Shown here: positions 46,876 through 54,737 of the stretch, piece by piece
Numbering within the stretch: the stretch's first letter is position 1
Layout of the letters: each line of letters opens with the position of its first letter
Source: Dongia_B sp964406155
GTDB taxonomy: Bacteria > Pseudomonadota > Alphaproteobacteria > Dongiales > Dongiaceae
Direction of reading: 5' to 3'
Assembly (NCBI GenBank): GCA_964406155.1
Contig: CAYOQR010000007.1
Location: 1-64,000 of the forward strand
Length of the DNA stretch: 64,000 nt
Notes under the pieces: generated by a model
Told to the model about the DNA's origin: nothing
Database searches by the model: none
The model's input: only the letters and a program-made list of their open reading frames with translations
Position numbers and translations under genes: made by a program

Positions 46876-47478
46876 ATGAGCAAGATCCTGGTTCTCTATT
46901 ATTCCAGCTACGGCCATATCGAAACCATGGCCGATGCCATCGCGGAAGGTGCCCGCAAGGTTGCCGGCACCGAGGTCACGATCAAGCGCGTACCCGAACT
47001 GGTCCCCGCCGAGGTCGCGAAGAATGCCCATTTCAAGACCGATCAGAAAGCGCCGATCGCCACTGTCGATGAGCTGGCGGATTACGATGCGATCATCTTC
47101 GGCACGCCGACCCGCTTCGGCAATATGGCGGCCCAGATGCGCAACTTCCTCGACCAGACCGGCGGCCTGTGGATGAAGGGCGCGCTGATCGGCAAGATCG
47201 GGAGCGTCTTCGCCTCGACCGCGACCCAGCATGGCGGCCAGGAAACCACCATCACCTCTTTCCACACGACCCTGCTGCATCATGGCATGGTCATCGTCGG
47301 CACCCCTTATTCCTGCGCCGGCTTGACCAACATGACCGAGATCAGCGGCGGTACGCCTTATGGTGCGACCACTCTCGCCGCCGCCGATGGCAGCCGCAAG
47401 CCGAGCGAAAACGAATTGTCGATCGCCCGTTTCCAGGGCGAGCATGTCGCCAAGATCACAGCCAAACTGAGCGCGTAA
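46876..47478 (+). CDS. wrbA: NAD(P)H:quinone oxidoreductase WrbA
   Basis: 200 aa flavodoxin-like protein. The FMN phosphate loop is LVLYYSSYGHIETMADAI; GTPTRFGNMAAQMRNFLDQTGGLW and STATQHGGQETT are the WrbA signatures, then PYGATTLA. Two-electron quinone reduction protects against redox stress. AAGGAGAG 6 nt before the ATG. A strong terminator follows. Confidence 0.96.
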   Translation: MSKILVLYYSSYGHIETMADAIAEGARKVAGTEVTIKRVPELVPAEVAKNAHFKTDQKAPIATVDELADYDAIIFGTPTRFGNMAAQMRNFLDQTGGLWMKGALIGKIGSVFASTATQHGGQETTITSFHTTLLHHGMVIVGTPYSCAGLTNMTEISGGTPYGATTLAAADGSRKPSENELSIARFQGEHVAKITAKLSA

Positions 47479-47498
47479 GACATCTCTCCGCGCGCCAT

Positions 47499-47541
47499 GA
47501 CGGCACCGCCCGGACCTGTCCGGCGGTGCCGTCTTCTTTTT
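47499..47541 (+). terminator. Intrinsic terminator of wrbA
   Basis: A 12-bp perfect stem, GACGGCACCGCC (47499-47510) with its complement at 47522-47533, then TTCTTTTT. Confidence 0.93.
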
Positions 47542-47550
47542 ATGTCCGCT

Positions 47551-47889
47551 TCAGTGAAGGCGGCGTCCGCGTCGAGCGGCGCGCCGGTTCAGCTTGATGA
47601 GCGGCGAGACCGCGACGGTCTGCAGCAGCGCCGTCAAGGCCGACGACAAGACTGGCTGCGGATGGCGAGCCTGATGCGCGAGCACATCGGTTGCTGCCGC
47701 GGCCGGGTCCAAACCATCGGGCAAGGCCAGAAGCCATCCAAGCAGGTTGGCATGCGCGGCACCAGCGTTACGCGATTCCGCATGCAGCAAAGCGGCAAAC
47801 CAGGTTGCCGCCACCCGATGCTGCTCGGCACGATCTGTCGATGTGGCGGCCGGCCCATCCAAGGCGTGCCGGCGAACGTGATCTTCCAT
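47551..47889 (-). CDS. Unrecognised 112-aa protein under a cobalamin riboswitch
   Basis: I do not recognise this family. From ATG 47889 it starts MEDHVRRHALDG. It is Ala/Leu/His-rich and probably all-helical, with AEQHRVAATWFAALLHAESR, a segment AAHANLLGWLLALPDGLDP, and a basic end (NRRAARRGRRLH). There is no signal peptide or clear membrane helix. Several His residues (positions 4, 8 and later ones) could bind metal, but no fixed motif is seen. Codon use is GC3-rich like the neighbours, which supports a real gene. GAGGGGGT lies about 7 nt before the ATG. It is the first and only gene after the minus-strand cobalamin riboswitch, so a role in B12 uptake, synthesis or B12-independent replacement is implied. 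A longer start at 47976 is possible. Confidence 0.6.
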   Translation of the reverse strand: MEDHVRRHALDGPAATSTDRAEQHRVAATWFAALLHAESRNAGAAHANLLGWLLALPDGLDPAAAATDVLAHQARHPQPVLSSALTALLQTVAVSPLIKLNRRAARRGRRLH

Positions 47890-47900
47890 TTCAATGACCC

Positions 47901-47924
47901 CCTCGGTCCTGCGCGCGGCCGAGG
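47901..47924 (-). promoter_or_regulatory. Hairpin covering the ribosome-binding site of the riboswitch-controlled gene
   Basis: CCTCGG and CCGAGG (47901-47906 and 47919-47924) form a 6-bp stem whose 3' arm overlaps the GAGGGGG ribosome-binding site. A likely sequestering stem of the riboswitch expression platform. Confidence 0.45.
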
Positions 47925-48011
47925 AGCATGGCGGGTATTGCCGCGCGGCGGAAACCGGCGACAAAACCACGGTCAAGCGCCCCGCCCGAGCAATGGCATT
48001 GCAAACGCGAT

Positions 48012-48230
48012 GGCAGGTCTCCTGGCTCGCGGGTCGTCATCTGCCACCGACCTTCCCGGTGCCCGTCGAGACGCTCTCAGCGTCACGCGTGTCACCAGTG
48101 GTCATCGATGGGGCAGACTCACCGCCTACAGTTGCGGGGGCAGCCTCGGCTTCGCTCCATCTCGCCGATCCTTGATCGGGTTCGAGACGGCCTGACCGTG
48201 TTCCCTTTTCATCCAGGCCGGCAACCTGCC
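48012..48230 (-). ncRNA. Cobalamin (AdoCbl-type) riboswitch
   Basis: On the minus strand the conserved elements appear in order. The 5' part has AAAAGGGAACACGGTC. Then comes CCCCCGCAACTGTAGGCGG, a B12-box-like ACCACTGG, CACCGGGAAGGTCGG, and the 3' GAGCCAGGAGACCTGCC at 48028-48012. The P1 stem closes with GGCAGGT (48230-48224) and ACCTGCC (48018-48012). It precedes a single small gene at 47551-47889, about 120 nt downstream. Coenzyme B12 binding would be expected to lower its expression. Confidence 0.93.
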
Positions 48231-48442
48231 GGTCTGGCAACCATCGTCTCCATCATGGCCGATGACGAGGGCCCTGCCCACCCCCTACGCGACCGCCCTT
48301 GCCGCCGCAACGACATCCCCCGCCATCCGGCAACCGCGACGACACGCATAATTAGCCCCTTGACACCGGCCGCCGGTTTCGCGGAAATGGCTGCGGGCCA
48401 CGCTCCCCCACCGGAGCGCAAACGTTCTGGAAGGGACGATAG

Positions 48443-49606
48443 ATGTCTAGACCGACCTTGCGGCCGCTCGTGCCGCTGTTTTCGTCTGGTCCTTGCGCCA
48501 AGCGGCCAGGCTGGACTCTCCAAAATCTCACACAGGCCCCACTCGGGCGCTCGCATCGCGCCGCGATCGGCAAATCGCGTCTGGCCGAGGTCATCGACCG
48601 CAGCCGCGTCCTCCTCGGCATTCCCGCCGATTACCGCATCGGCATCCTGCCGGGTTCCGATACCGGAGCGATCGAAGCGGCCCTCTGGTCGCTGCTGGGT
48701 CCGCGCCCCGTCGATGTGCTTGCCTGGGACAGTTTCGGCCTCGATTGGGCGACCGATATCACCGAGGAATTGCAACTGACGGCGCATGTGCAGAAGGCGC
48801 CCTATGGCGCCCTGCCAGATCTCAAGGCTGTCGATTGGTCGCATGACGTGGTCTTCACCTGGAACGGCACGACCTCGGGCGTGCGCGTGCCCGATGGCGA
48901 CTGGATCGCCGCCGACCGCGCCGGCCTCACCATCTGCGATGCGACCTCGGCCGTCTTCGCCATGAACCTGCCCTGGGGCAAGCTCGATGTCGTCACCTGG
49001 TCCTGGCAGAAGGTCCTGGGCGGCGAGGCGGCCCATGGCATGATCGCCCTCAGCCCGCGCGCCGCCGCGCGGCTCGCCGAGCACAAGCCCGCCTGGCCGG
49101 TGCCCAAGCTCTTCCGCCTCGCCAAGAACGGCAAGATCGCCGAAGGCGTGTTCCGGGGCGAAACCATCAATACGCCCTCCATGCTCTGTGTCGAGGATCA
49201 GATCGATGCCTTGCGCTGGGCCGAGGAAATCGGTGGCCTGACAGCCCTGATCGACCGCGCGCAGCGCAATTTCCGCGCCGTCGCCGATTGGGTCGAGCGC
49301 ACGCCTTGGGTCGACTTCCTCGCCGCCGATCCCGCCACGCGCTCGACCACCAGCGTTTGCCTGAAAATCGTCGATCCGCATGTCATCGCGCTGCCCGCCG
49401 CGGGTCAGGCTGACATCGCCGGCAAGATCGCCAAGCTGCTCGACAGCGACGGTATCGCCCACGATATCGGCAGCTACCGCGATGCGCCGCCGGGCCTGCG
49501 CATCTGGTGCGGCGCCACCGTCGAAACGACTGACTTGATTGCCTTGCTGCCCTGGCTCGACTGGGCCTTCGACAGCATCCTTCTCCCGCAGCAAAAGACA
49601 GCGTGA
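48443..49606 (+). CDS. serC: Phosphoserine aminotransferase
   Basis: 387 aa PLP enzyme of class V, the SerC form shared by alphaproteobacteria and archaea (SSGPCAKRPGW, LGRSHR, ILPGSDTGAIEAALWSLLG). The PLP lysine lies in WSWQKVLGGEAAHGM. Converts 3-phosphohydroxypyruvate to phosphoserine. GGAAGGGA precedes the ATG. serA follows 4 bp later, forming a serine-biosynthesis operon. Confidence 0.95.
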   Translation: MSRPTLRPLVPLFSSGPCAKRPGWTLQNLTQAPLGRSHRAAIGKSRLAEVIDRSRVLLGIPADYRIGILPGSDTGAIEAALWSLLGPRPVDVLAWDSFGLDWATDITEELQLTAHVQKAPYGALPDLKAVDWSHDVVFTWNGTTSGVRVPDGDWIAADRAGLTICDATSAVFAMNLPWGKLDVVTWSWQKVLGGEAAHGMIALSPRAAARLAEHKPAWPVPKLFRLAKNGKIAEGVFRGETINTPSMLCVEDQIDALRWAEEIGGLTALIDRAQRNFRAVADWVERTPWVDFLAADPATRSTTSVCLKIVDPHVIALPAAGQADIAGKIAKLLDSDGIAHDIGSYRDAPPGLRIWCGATVETTDLIALLPWLDWAFDSILLPQQKTA

Positions 49607-49610
49607 CATC

Positions 49611-51188
49611 ATGAGCAGGGTTCTCATTTCCGACGAGCTGTCCCCGGCAGCCGTGCAGATCTTTCGTGACCGTGGCATCGAGGTTGACGAGAAAATCGGC
49701 CTCAAGCCCAAGGAATTGCGTGACATCATCGGCAATTACGACGGCCTCGCCGTCCGTTCCGCCACCAAGGTGACAGCCGAGGTGATTGCCGTCGCCAATC
49801 AATTGAAAGTGGTTGGCCGTGCCGGTATCGGCATCGACAATATCGACGTGAAGGCCGCGACGGCACGCGGTATCTGCGTCATGAACACACCCTTCGGCAA
49901 TTCCATCACCACCGCCGAACATGCCATCGCCATGATGATGGCGCTGGCCCGGCATATTCCCCAGGCCGACCGCACCACCCATGCCGGCAAATGGGAGAAG
50001 TCCCGTTTTGTCGGAATCGAGCTCTATGCCAAGACGCTCGGCATCATCGGCTGCGGCAATATCGGCGCCATCGTCGCCGACCGGGCCCAGGGGCTGAAGA
50101 TGAAGGTGATCGCCTATGATCCTTTCCTCTCACCGGAACGGGCCATCGATCTCGGCGTCGAGAAAGTCGAGCTGGATGAATTGCTGCACCGTGCCGACAT
50201 CATCTCGCTGCACACGCCCCAGACCGAGCAGACGCGTGGCCTGATCAACAAGCAGGTCCTGGCCAAATGCCGCCCCGGCGTCCGCCTCATCAACTGCGCC
50301 CGTGGCGGCCTGGTCGTGGAGGAAGATTTGAAGGCGGCCCTGGATTCCGGCCATGTCGCCGGTGCCGCCCTGGACGTCTTCCAGACCGAACCGGCGACCG
50401 AGAACATCCTCTTCAACCACCCGAATGTCGTGACCACGCCGCATCTCGGCGCCGCCACCACCGAGGCACAGTTGAACGTGGCCATTCAGGTCGCCGAGCA
50501 GATGAGCGATTTCCTGCTGCACGGCGCCGTCACCAATGCCCTCAACATGCCGGCGGTGACGGTCGAGGAAGCACCACGCCTGCGTCCCTATATGAAACTG
50601 GCCGAGCAACTCGGCACCTTCGTCGGCCAGGCGGAGGAAGGCGCCATCGACCGGGTCGTCATCGAATACGAAGGCCATGTCGCCAGCCTGAACACGCGGC
50701 CGCTGACGGCCATCCTGCTGCAGGGCCTGCTGCGGCCGCTGCTGGACACGGTCAACATGGTCAATGCGCCGATCGTCGCCAAGGAACGCAATATCGAGGT
50801 TTCCGAGGTGAAGACCGACCGCGAGGGCACTTATCACACGCTGATCCGCCTGACCGTCGAAACCAAGGACCGCAAACGCGATATCGCCGGCACGCTCTTC
50901 GCCGATCACCGCCCCCGCATCGTCGAGATCAAGGGCATCGAGATCGAAGCGGCACTGGGGCCGCATATGCTCTATGTCACCAATGAAGACAAACCCGGCA
51001 TGATCGGCAGCCTCGGCACCTTGCTCGGCGACAACGGCATCAATATCGCAACCTTCGCCCTGGGTCGGTCCAGCCAGGGCGGCGGCGCCATCGCCCTGAT
51101 CGAGATCGACGGGCCGATCGCACCGGATATCTTGCATCGGGTCCAGACTTTGCCTCATGTTAAACAGGCGAAGGCATTGATCTTCTAA
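49611..51188 (+). CDS. serA: D-3-phosphoglycerate dehydrogenase
   Basis: 525 aa long-form enzyme. The NAD site is LGIIGCGNIGAIVADRAQGL, the catalytic Arg is in INCARGGLV and the His in TPHLGAATTEAQ. An intervening domain and a C-terminal ACT domain follow (YVTNEDKPGMIGSLGTLLGDNGINIATF), which may bind serine for feedback. First step of serine synthesis, in an operon with serC. Confidence 0.97.
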   Translation: MSRVLISDELSPAAVQIFRDRGIEVDEKIGLKPKELRDIIGNYDGLAVRSATKVTAEVIAVANQLKVVGRAGIGIDNIDVKAATARGICVMNTPFGNSITTAEHAIAMMMALARHIPQADRTTHAGKWEKSRFVGIELYAKTLGIIGCGNIGAIVADRAQGLKMKVIAYDPFLSPERAIDLGVEKVELDELLHRADIISLHTPQTEQTRGLINKQVLAKCRPGVRLINCARGGLVVEEDLKAALDSGHVAGAALDVFQTEPATENILFNHPNVVTTPHLGAATTEAQLNVAIQVAEQMSDFLLHGAVTNALNMPAVTVEEAPRLRPYMKLAEQLGTFVGQAEEGAIDRVVIEYEGHVASLNTRPLTAILLQGLLRPLLDTVNMVNAPIVAKERNIEVSEVKTDREGTYHTLIRLTVETKDRKRDIAGTLFADHRPRIVEIKGIEIEAALGPHMLYVTNEDKPGMIGSLGTLLGDNGINIATFALGRSSQGGGAIALIEIDGPIAPDILHRVQTLPHVKQAKALIF

Positions 51189-51236
51189 ACCGACAGCCAC
51201 CACGGCCAATCATGGCCATGGTAAAGGGGGAAGCAG

Positions 51237-52100
51237 ATGGCGAAGACGCGCATGAAGGCCAAAACCGGCAAAATCCGTCTCGCCAAACTGCCTCCCCTCG
51301 ATCATCAATCCGACAGTTTCTACGACGACCTGATCGTCGGACAGCAGAAGCAACTGACCGCCATTCAGCACAGTTTCCTGTTTCACGGCGAACGGGCCGT
51401 CATCGTCTTCGAAGGCATGGATGCCGCCGGCAAAGGCGGCACCATCCGGCGCATCGCCTGGGCGCTCGATCCGCGCAGCCTGAATGTCTGGCCGATCGCC
51501 GCGCCCAATGAAATCGAGAAGCAGCAGCATTACCTGCAGCGTTTCTGGAAACGCGTGCCGGAGAAGGGTCATTTCGCGGTTTTCGACCGCTCCTGGTATG
51601 GCCGCGTGCTGGTGGAGCGGGTCGAGGGTTTCGCCAAGAAGGCCGAATGGAAGCGCGCTTATAACGAGATCAATGAATTCGAACGGCAATTGGCCGATGA
51701 CGGCATCCGCATGGTGAAGCTGTTCCTGCATGTCTCCAAGGACGAGCAGCTCAGGCGTTTTGAAGATCGGCTCCAGGACCCGCTGAAGCGCTGGAAGCTC
51801 TCCTATGAGGATTTCCGCAACCGCGAGAAATGGGACCAGTATGTCGAAGCGATCGAGAATATGTTCGACCGGACCAGCAGCAGCCATGCGCCCTGGCATG
51901 TCATTCAGTCCGACAACAAGGCTGCCGCCCGGTGCGCCGCTTTCAAGATCATCATCGAGCGCCTGTCCGCCGGGCTGGACCTCAACGAATCGACCATCGA
52001 TCCCAAGGTGATCGAACTCGCGAGCACGATCCTCTCGGTCGGCTCGAAACGGTCGTCGCTGCCGCAGAAAACTGGCGGCAAGAAAGGCGCAAAGGCTTAG
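51237..52100 (+). CDS. ppk2: Polyphosphate kinase 2 family protein
   Basis: 287 aa. Walker A GMDAAGKGG, the lid/Walker B FDRSWYGRVLVERVEGF, and FLHVSKDEQLRRFEDR. PPK2 enzymes use polyphosphate to phosphorylate ADP, GDP or AMP. The length and single domain suggest class I (NDP kinase) or class III. It lies 48 bp after serA and possibly shares its transcript. It complements ppk1/ppx in the window. Confidence 0.94.
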   Translation: MAKTRMKAKTGKIRLAKLPPLDHQSDSFYDDLIVGQQKQLTAIQHSFLFHGERAVIVFEGMDAAGKGGTIRRIAWALDPRSLNVWPIAAPNEIEKQQHYLQRFWKRVPEKGHFAVFDRSWYGRVLVERVEGFAKKAEWKRAYNEINEFERQLADDGIRMVKLFLHVSKDEQLRRFEDRLQDPLKRWKLSYEDFRNREKWDQYVEAIENMFDRTSSSHAPWHVIQSDNKAAARCAAFKIIIERLSAGLDLNESTIDPKVIELASTILSVGSKRSSLPQKTGGKKGAKA

Positions 52101-52114
52101 AGCGCGGCGCTTTC
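52098..52114. repeat. Short palindrome-like AGCGC element at the ppk2 stop
   Basis: TAGAGCGCGGCGCTTTC begins with the ppk2 stop codon and resembles 37292-37308 at the rnd stop. Confidence 0.45.
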
Positions 52115-52120
52115 GTTTGG

Positions 52121-53008
52121 TCAGCCGGCGTCTGCTCTCGACAGATGCCGCAGAATCATAGGCGCGATTTGCGCTGCCAGGATCGGATGCAGATCATGTC
52201 CGGCCCCCGGCAGGATCTCCATCTCGCAACGCGTCACGATCTTCGGCATGTCGCGTGCCTGGGACAGCGCGATGCAGCGGTCGGCATCGCCATGCAGCAC
52301 CAGGGTCGGCGCCGTAATCCGGCGCAGCAGGTCCTGCCGCCCGCCGCTGCCGCGGACCGCGCGGATCTGGCGCCAGATGCCGGCCGGCCGATAGCTCCGG
52401 GTGACCGCCACCTCGGCGTGACGGCGCAGCGCCGCCATATCGATGGGATAAGCGGGGCCGGCAAAGACATCGTGATCGGTCACATAAGCGGCGATCCGCG
52501 CCGGCAAAGCCGTCTCGCCGACGATGCTGCGCGCCATCGCCAGGCGGGCCTGCGGCTCGCAGATGATCCAGTCCTGTCCGGCGGTCGACATCAGGGAGGT
52601 CAGGCTGCGCACCCGGTCAGGGCTCTGTGCCGCGACGAGCTGCGCGATCATGCCCCCCATCGAATAGCCGATGAGATGCGCCTTATCGAGCCGCAACCGA
52701 TCCATGAGGGTGGTGACGTCACCCGCCATTTCCCCCAGCCGATAGGCCGGCGGTTCGGAGAGCGGGCGCTCATCGGGGAAATCCGCCAGGGCCAGATCCC
52801 CCATCACGGCGGGACCGCAGAGGGGTGAGAGACCGGCATCGCGGTTATCCGGCCGGATCAGCCGATAGCCTGCCGCCAGGAGCGGCGCCAGCAGGGTTTC
52901 CGGCCAGTCGATCGCCTGCTGACCGAGACCGGTCAGCAGGATGACGGGCGTCCCCTCAACCGCACCGTCGGCGATCGCCTCAAGCGCCAGTGTCTGCGCA
53001 GTACTCAA
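52121..53008 (-). CDS. Alpha/beta hydrolase
   Basis: 295 aa. Nucleophile elbow IGYSMGGMIAQLVA, the acid in LHGDADRCI and His in PGAGHDLHP make a complete triad. Substrate unknown. TTG start overlaps the stop of the upstream choline-binding-protein gene (TTGA), so they are co-transcribed and a choline-ester or betaine-related substrate is possible. Confidence 0.85.
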   Translation of the reverse strand: MSTAQTLALEAIADGAVEGTPVILLTGLGQQAIDWPETLLAPLLAAGYRLIRPDNRDAGLSPLCGPAVMGDLALADFPDERPLSEPPAYRLGEMAGDVTTLMDRLRLDKAHLIGYSMGGMIAQLVAAQSPDRVRSLTSLMSTAGQDWIICEPQARLAMARSIVGETALPARIAAYVTDHDVFAGPAYPIDMAALRRHAEVAVTRSYRPAGIWRQIRAVRGSGGRQDLLRRITAPTLVLHGDADRCIALSQARDMPKIVTRCEMEILPGAGHDLHPILAAQIAPMILRHLSRADAG

Positions 53009-53979
53009 AGGCCGAGCTCCGCTTTAACCGCTGCGAGCCCATCCTTGCCGTCGATCGTGGTGACGCCTGCGAGCCAGGGACCGAGCAGTTGCGGATTGGC
53101 TTTCAGAACCTTCGTGGCAGCATCGGTCGGCTTCATGCTGTCATTGATGATATAGGCCATACCGGTGTTTTCGGTCGGGATATCGAAGGTCAGGTTGTTC
53201 AGCAATCTGCCGATATTGGGACAGGCCTGGATAAAACCTTTATGCACCTGGGTATGGACCGTGGCGCCGCCGAAATTCGGACCGAAGAACTTGTCGCCGC
53301 CGGTCAGATAATCCATCGCGATGTCGTTGTTCATCGGATGCGGCGCCCAGCCCAGGAACAGAATCCATTTCTTCCGTTCGACGGCGCGCTTCACTTCCGC
53401 CAGCATGCCCTGCTCGCTCGATTCCACCAGCTTCCAATCACCGAGGCCAAAGGCGTTCTGCTTGATGATGTCCTGCATGATCTGGTTGCTGCCGGGTTCG
53501 ATGCCGTACATTTTGCGGTCGAACTTGTCGGCATATTTGGCGAGATCGGCGAAATCCTTCACCCCCGCTTCGTAAACGTAATGCGGCACGGCGAAGGTGA
53601 ATTTGGCGCCGGTCAGGTTCTGATGCACGGTCTCGACCGACCCCTCTGCCATATACGGCTTGAAATAGGTCTCCATGGCCGGGTCCCAATAGCCGAGGAA
53701 CAGGTTGAGGTCGCCGCTCTTCAGGCTCTGATAGATGATCTCCAATCCCAGCACATCGCTTTTCGGGCTGTAACCCAGCCCCTTCAGCAGGACCGAGGCG
53801 ACGCCGGTGGTGAAAGCGAGATCGTTCCATCCCGGTTCCGCCATATGCACCTTGGTGCAGCGTGCCGGATCGTCCGCCCGTGCCGCCGTCGTTGCCCCCG
53901 TCATTGTCGCCGCCGATACCGCCAAGAGACCGATCATGGGCAAGAGGAGTTGTCCCGTCTTCCGCATCATTTTCCGCAT
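53005..53979 (-). CDS. Choline/glycine betaine ABC transporter substrate-binding protein (ChoX-like)
   Basis: 324 aa from ATG 53979 (GGGAGGG just upstream; a longer start at 54078 would run through the operators). Signal peptide with hydrophobic LLLPMIGLLAVSAATM and cleavage near ARA-DDP. OpuAC fold; aromatic residues for the quaternary amine lie in MAEPGWNDLAF, LGYWDPAMETYF and LGWAPHPMN. The permease and ATPase are not in the window. Divergent from a BetI-like repressor. Confidence 0.9.
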   Translation of the reverse strand: MRKMMRKTGQLLLPMIGLLAVSAATMTGATTAARADDPARCTKVHMAEPGWNDLAFTTGVASVLLKGLGYSPKSDVLGLEIIYQSLKSGDLNLFLGYWDPAMETYFKPYMAEGSVETVHQNLTGAKFTFAVPHYVYEAGVKDFADLAKYADKFDRKMYGIEPGSNQIMQDIIKQNAFGLGDWKLVESSEQGMLAEVKRAVERKKWILFLGWAPHPMNNDIAMDYLTGGDKFFGPNFGGATVHTQVHKGFIQACPNIGRLLNNLTFDIPTENTGMAYIINDSMKPTDAATKVLKANPQLLGPWLAGVTTIDGKDGLAAVKAELGL

Positions 53980-54021
53980 TGTGCCCTCCCAGGCTTCGTA
54001 AAGGTTTGATTTCATAGAATA

Positions 54022-54071
54022 TTGACCATTTGGTCTGTTTATTGTCCCATGGGTCAATTTATTGACCCATT
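54022..54071. promoter_or_regulatory. Candidate BetI operators between choX and betI
   Basis: Three TTGACC-type half-sites. GACCATTTGGTC (54024-54035) is a palindrome, TTGTCCCATGGGTCAA (54042-54057) is near-palindromic, and TTGACCCATT starts at 54062. The cluster sits between the divergent choX-like and betI-like starts. Confidence 0.6.
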
Positions 54072-54124
54072 GCTTCATTCTGTCAAGCCGCTATTGATGG
54101 GGGAGAGCAAGGAGAGGATGTCGC

Positions 54125-54733
54125 GTGCCCCGCCAGAGCATCGAGCAAATACGCAGGCAGGAACTGACCGAGGCAGCTTGGCAGGCGCTGCAACAATGGG
54201 GGATCGCCGGCACCACCCTGGCCCGGGTCGCGGAAGTGGCCGGCGTCTCCAAAGGCATCGTCCTGCATTACTTCAACAGCAAGGATGCGTTGATGGAGGC
54301 GGCCATGCGCCGCGCCAATGCCGCCTTGCGCGATGAGGTTTCATCGCGGCTGAAGACAGCGGCAACGCCCCATGAACGGATCATCGCCATCATCGAGGGC
54401 AATTTCGCCGAGAGCTTTTTCCGCCCCGAGATCTGCCATGCCTGGCTCGCCTTCTGCGCCGAGGTGCCGCGTAACCGGCAATATGCGCGGCTGCAGACGG
54501 CCATCCATGCCCGCATGCGCAGCAATCTGCTATCCGGCCTGCGTCATCTGCTGCCGAAAGACGAGGCCGACGCCACCGCCTATGGCATCACGTCGCTGAT
54601 CGACGGCTTATGGCTGCGCCTCGGCCTGGAGCAAGGCGGCATCGATCGCGATGTCGCGCGCGAGCAGGTCTTCCGCTATCTACGGATGTCGTTGTCGCAG
54701 GTGCCGTCGACGGACGCCGAAGCAGGCGCCTGA
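54125..54733 (+). CDS. betI: BetI-like TetR-family repressor
   Basis: 202 aa. N-terminal HTH (TTLARVAEVAGVSKGIVLHYF) and a C-terminal domain matching BetI (FAESFFRPEICHAWLAFCAEVP, ITSLIDGLWLRLGL). BetI represses choline uptake and oxidation until choline is present. GTG 54125 with AGGAGAGG upstream. Divergent from the choline-binding-protein gene. No betA or betB nearby. Confidence 0.9.
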   Translation: MPRQSIEQIRRQELTEAAWQALQQWGIAGTTLARVAEVAGVSKGIVLHYFNSKDALMEAAMRRANAALRDEVSSRLKTAATPHERIIAIIEGNFAESFFRPEICHAWLAFCAEVPRNRQYARLQTAIHARMRSNLLSGLRHLLPKDEADATAYGITSLIDGLWLRLGLEQGGIDRDVAREQVFRYLRMSLSQVPSTDAEAGA

Positions 54734-54737
54734 CGTT

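Noticed and set aside
47634..47894. Alternative minus-strand frame (86 codons, TTG start) after the riboswitch
   Set aside because: Poor codon bias; the frame ending at 47551 has GC3-rich codons and a well-placed ribosome-binding site.
48160..48200. tRNA T-arm-like GGTTCGAG
   Set aside because: Belongs to the cobalamin riboswitch; no cloverleaf around it.
48360..48442. TTGACA at 48360 as the serC promoter
   Set aside because: No acceptable -10 at the right spacing.
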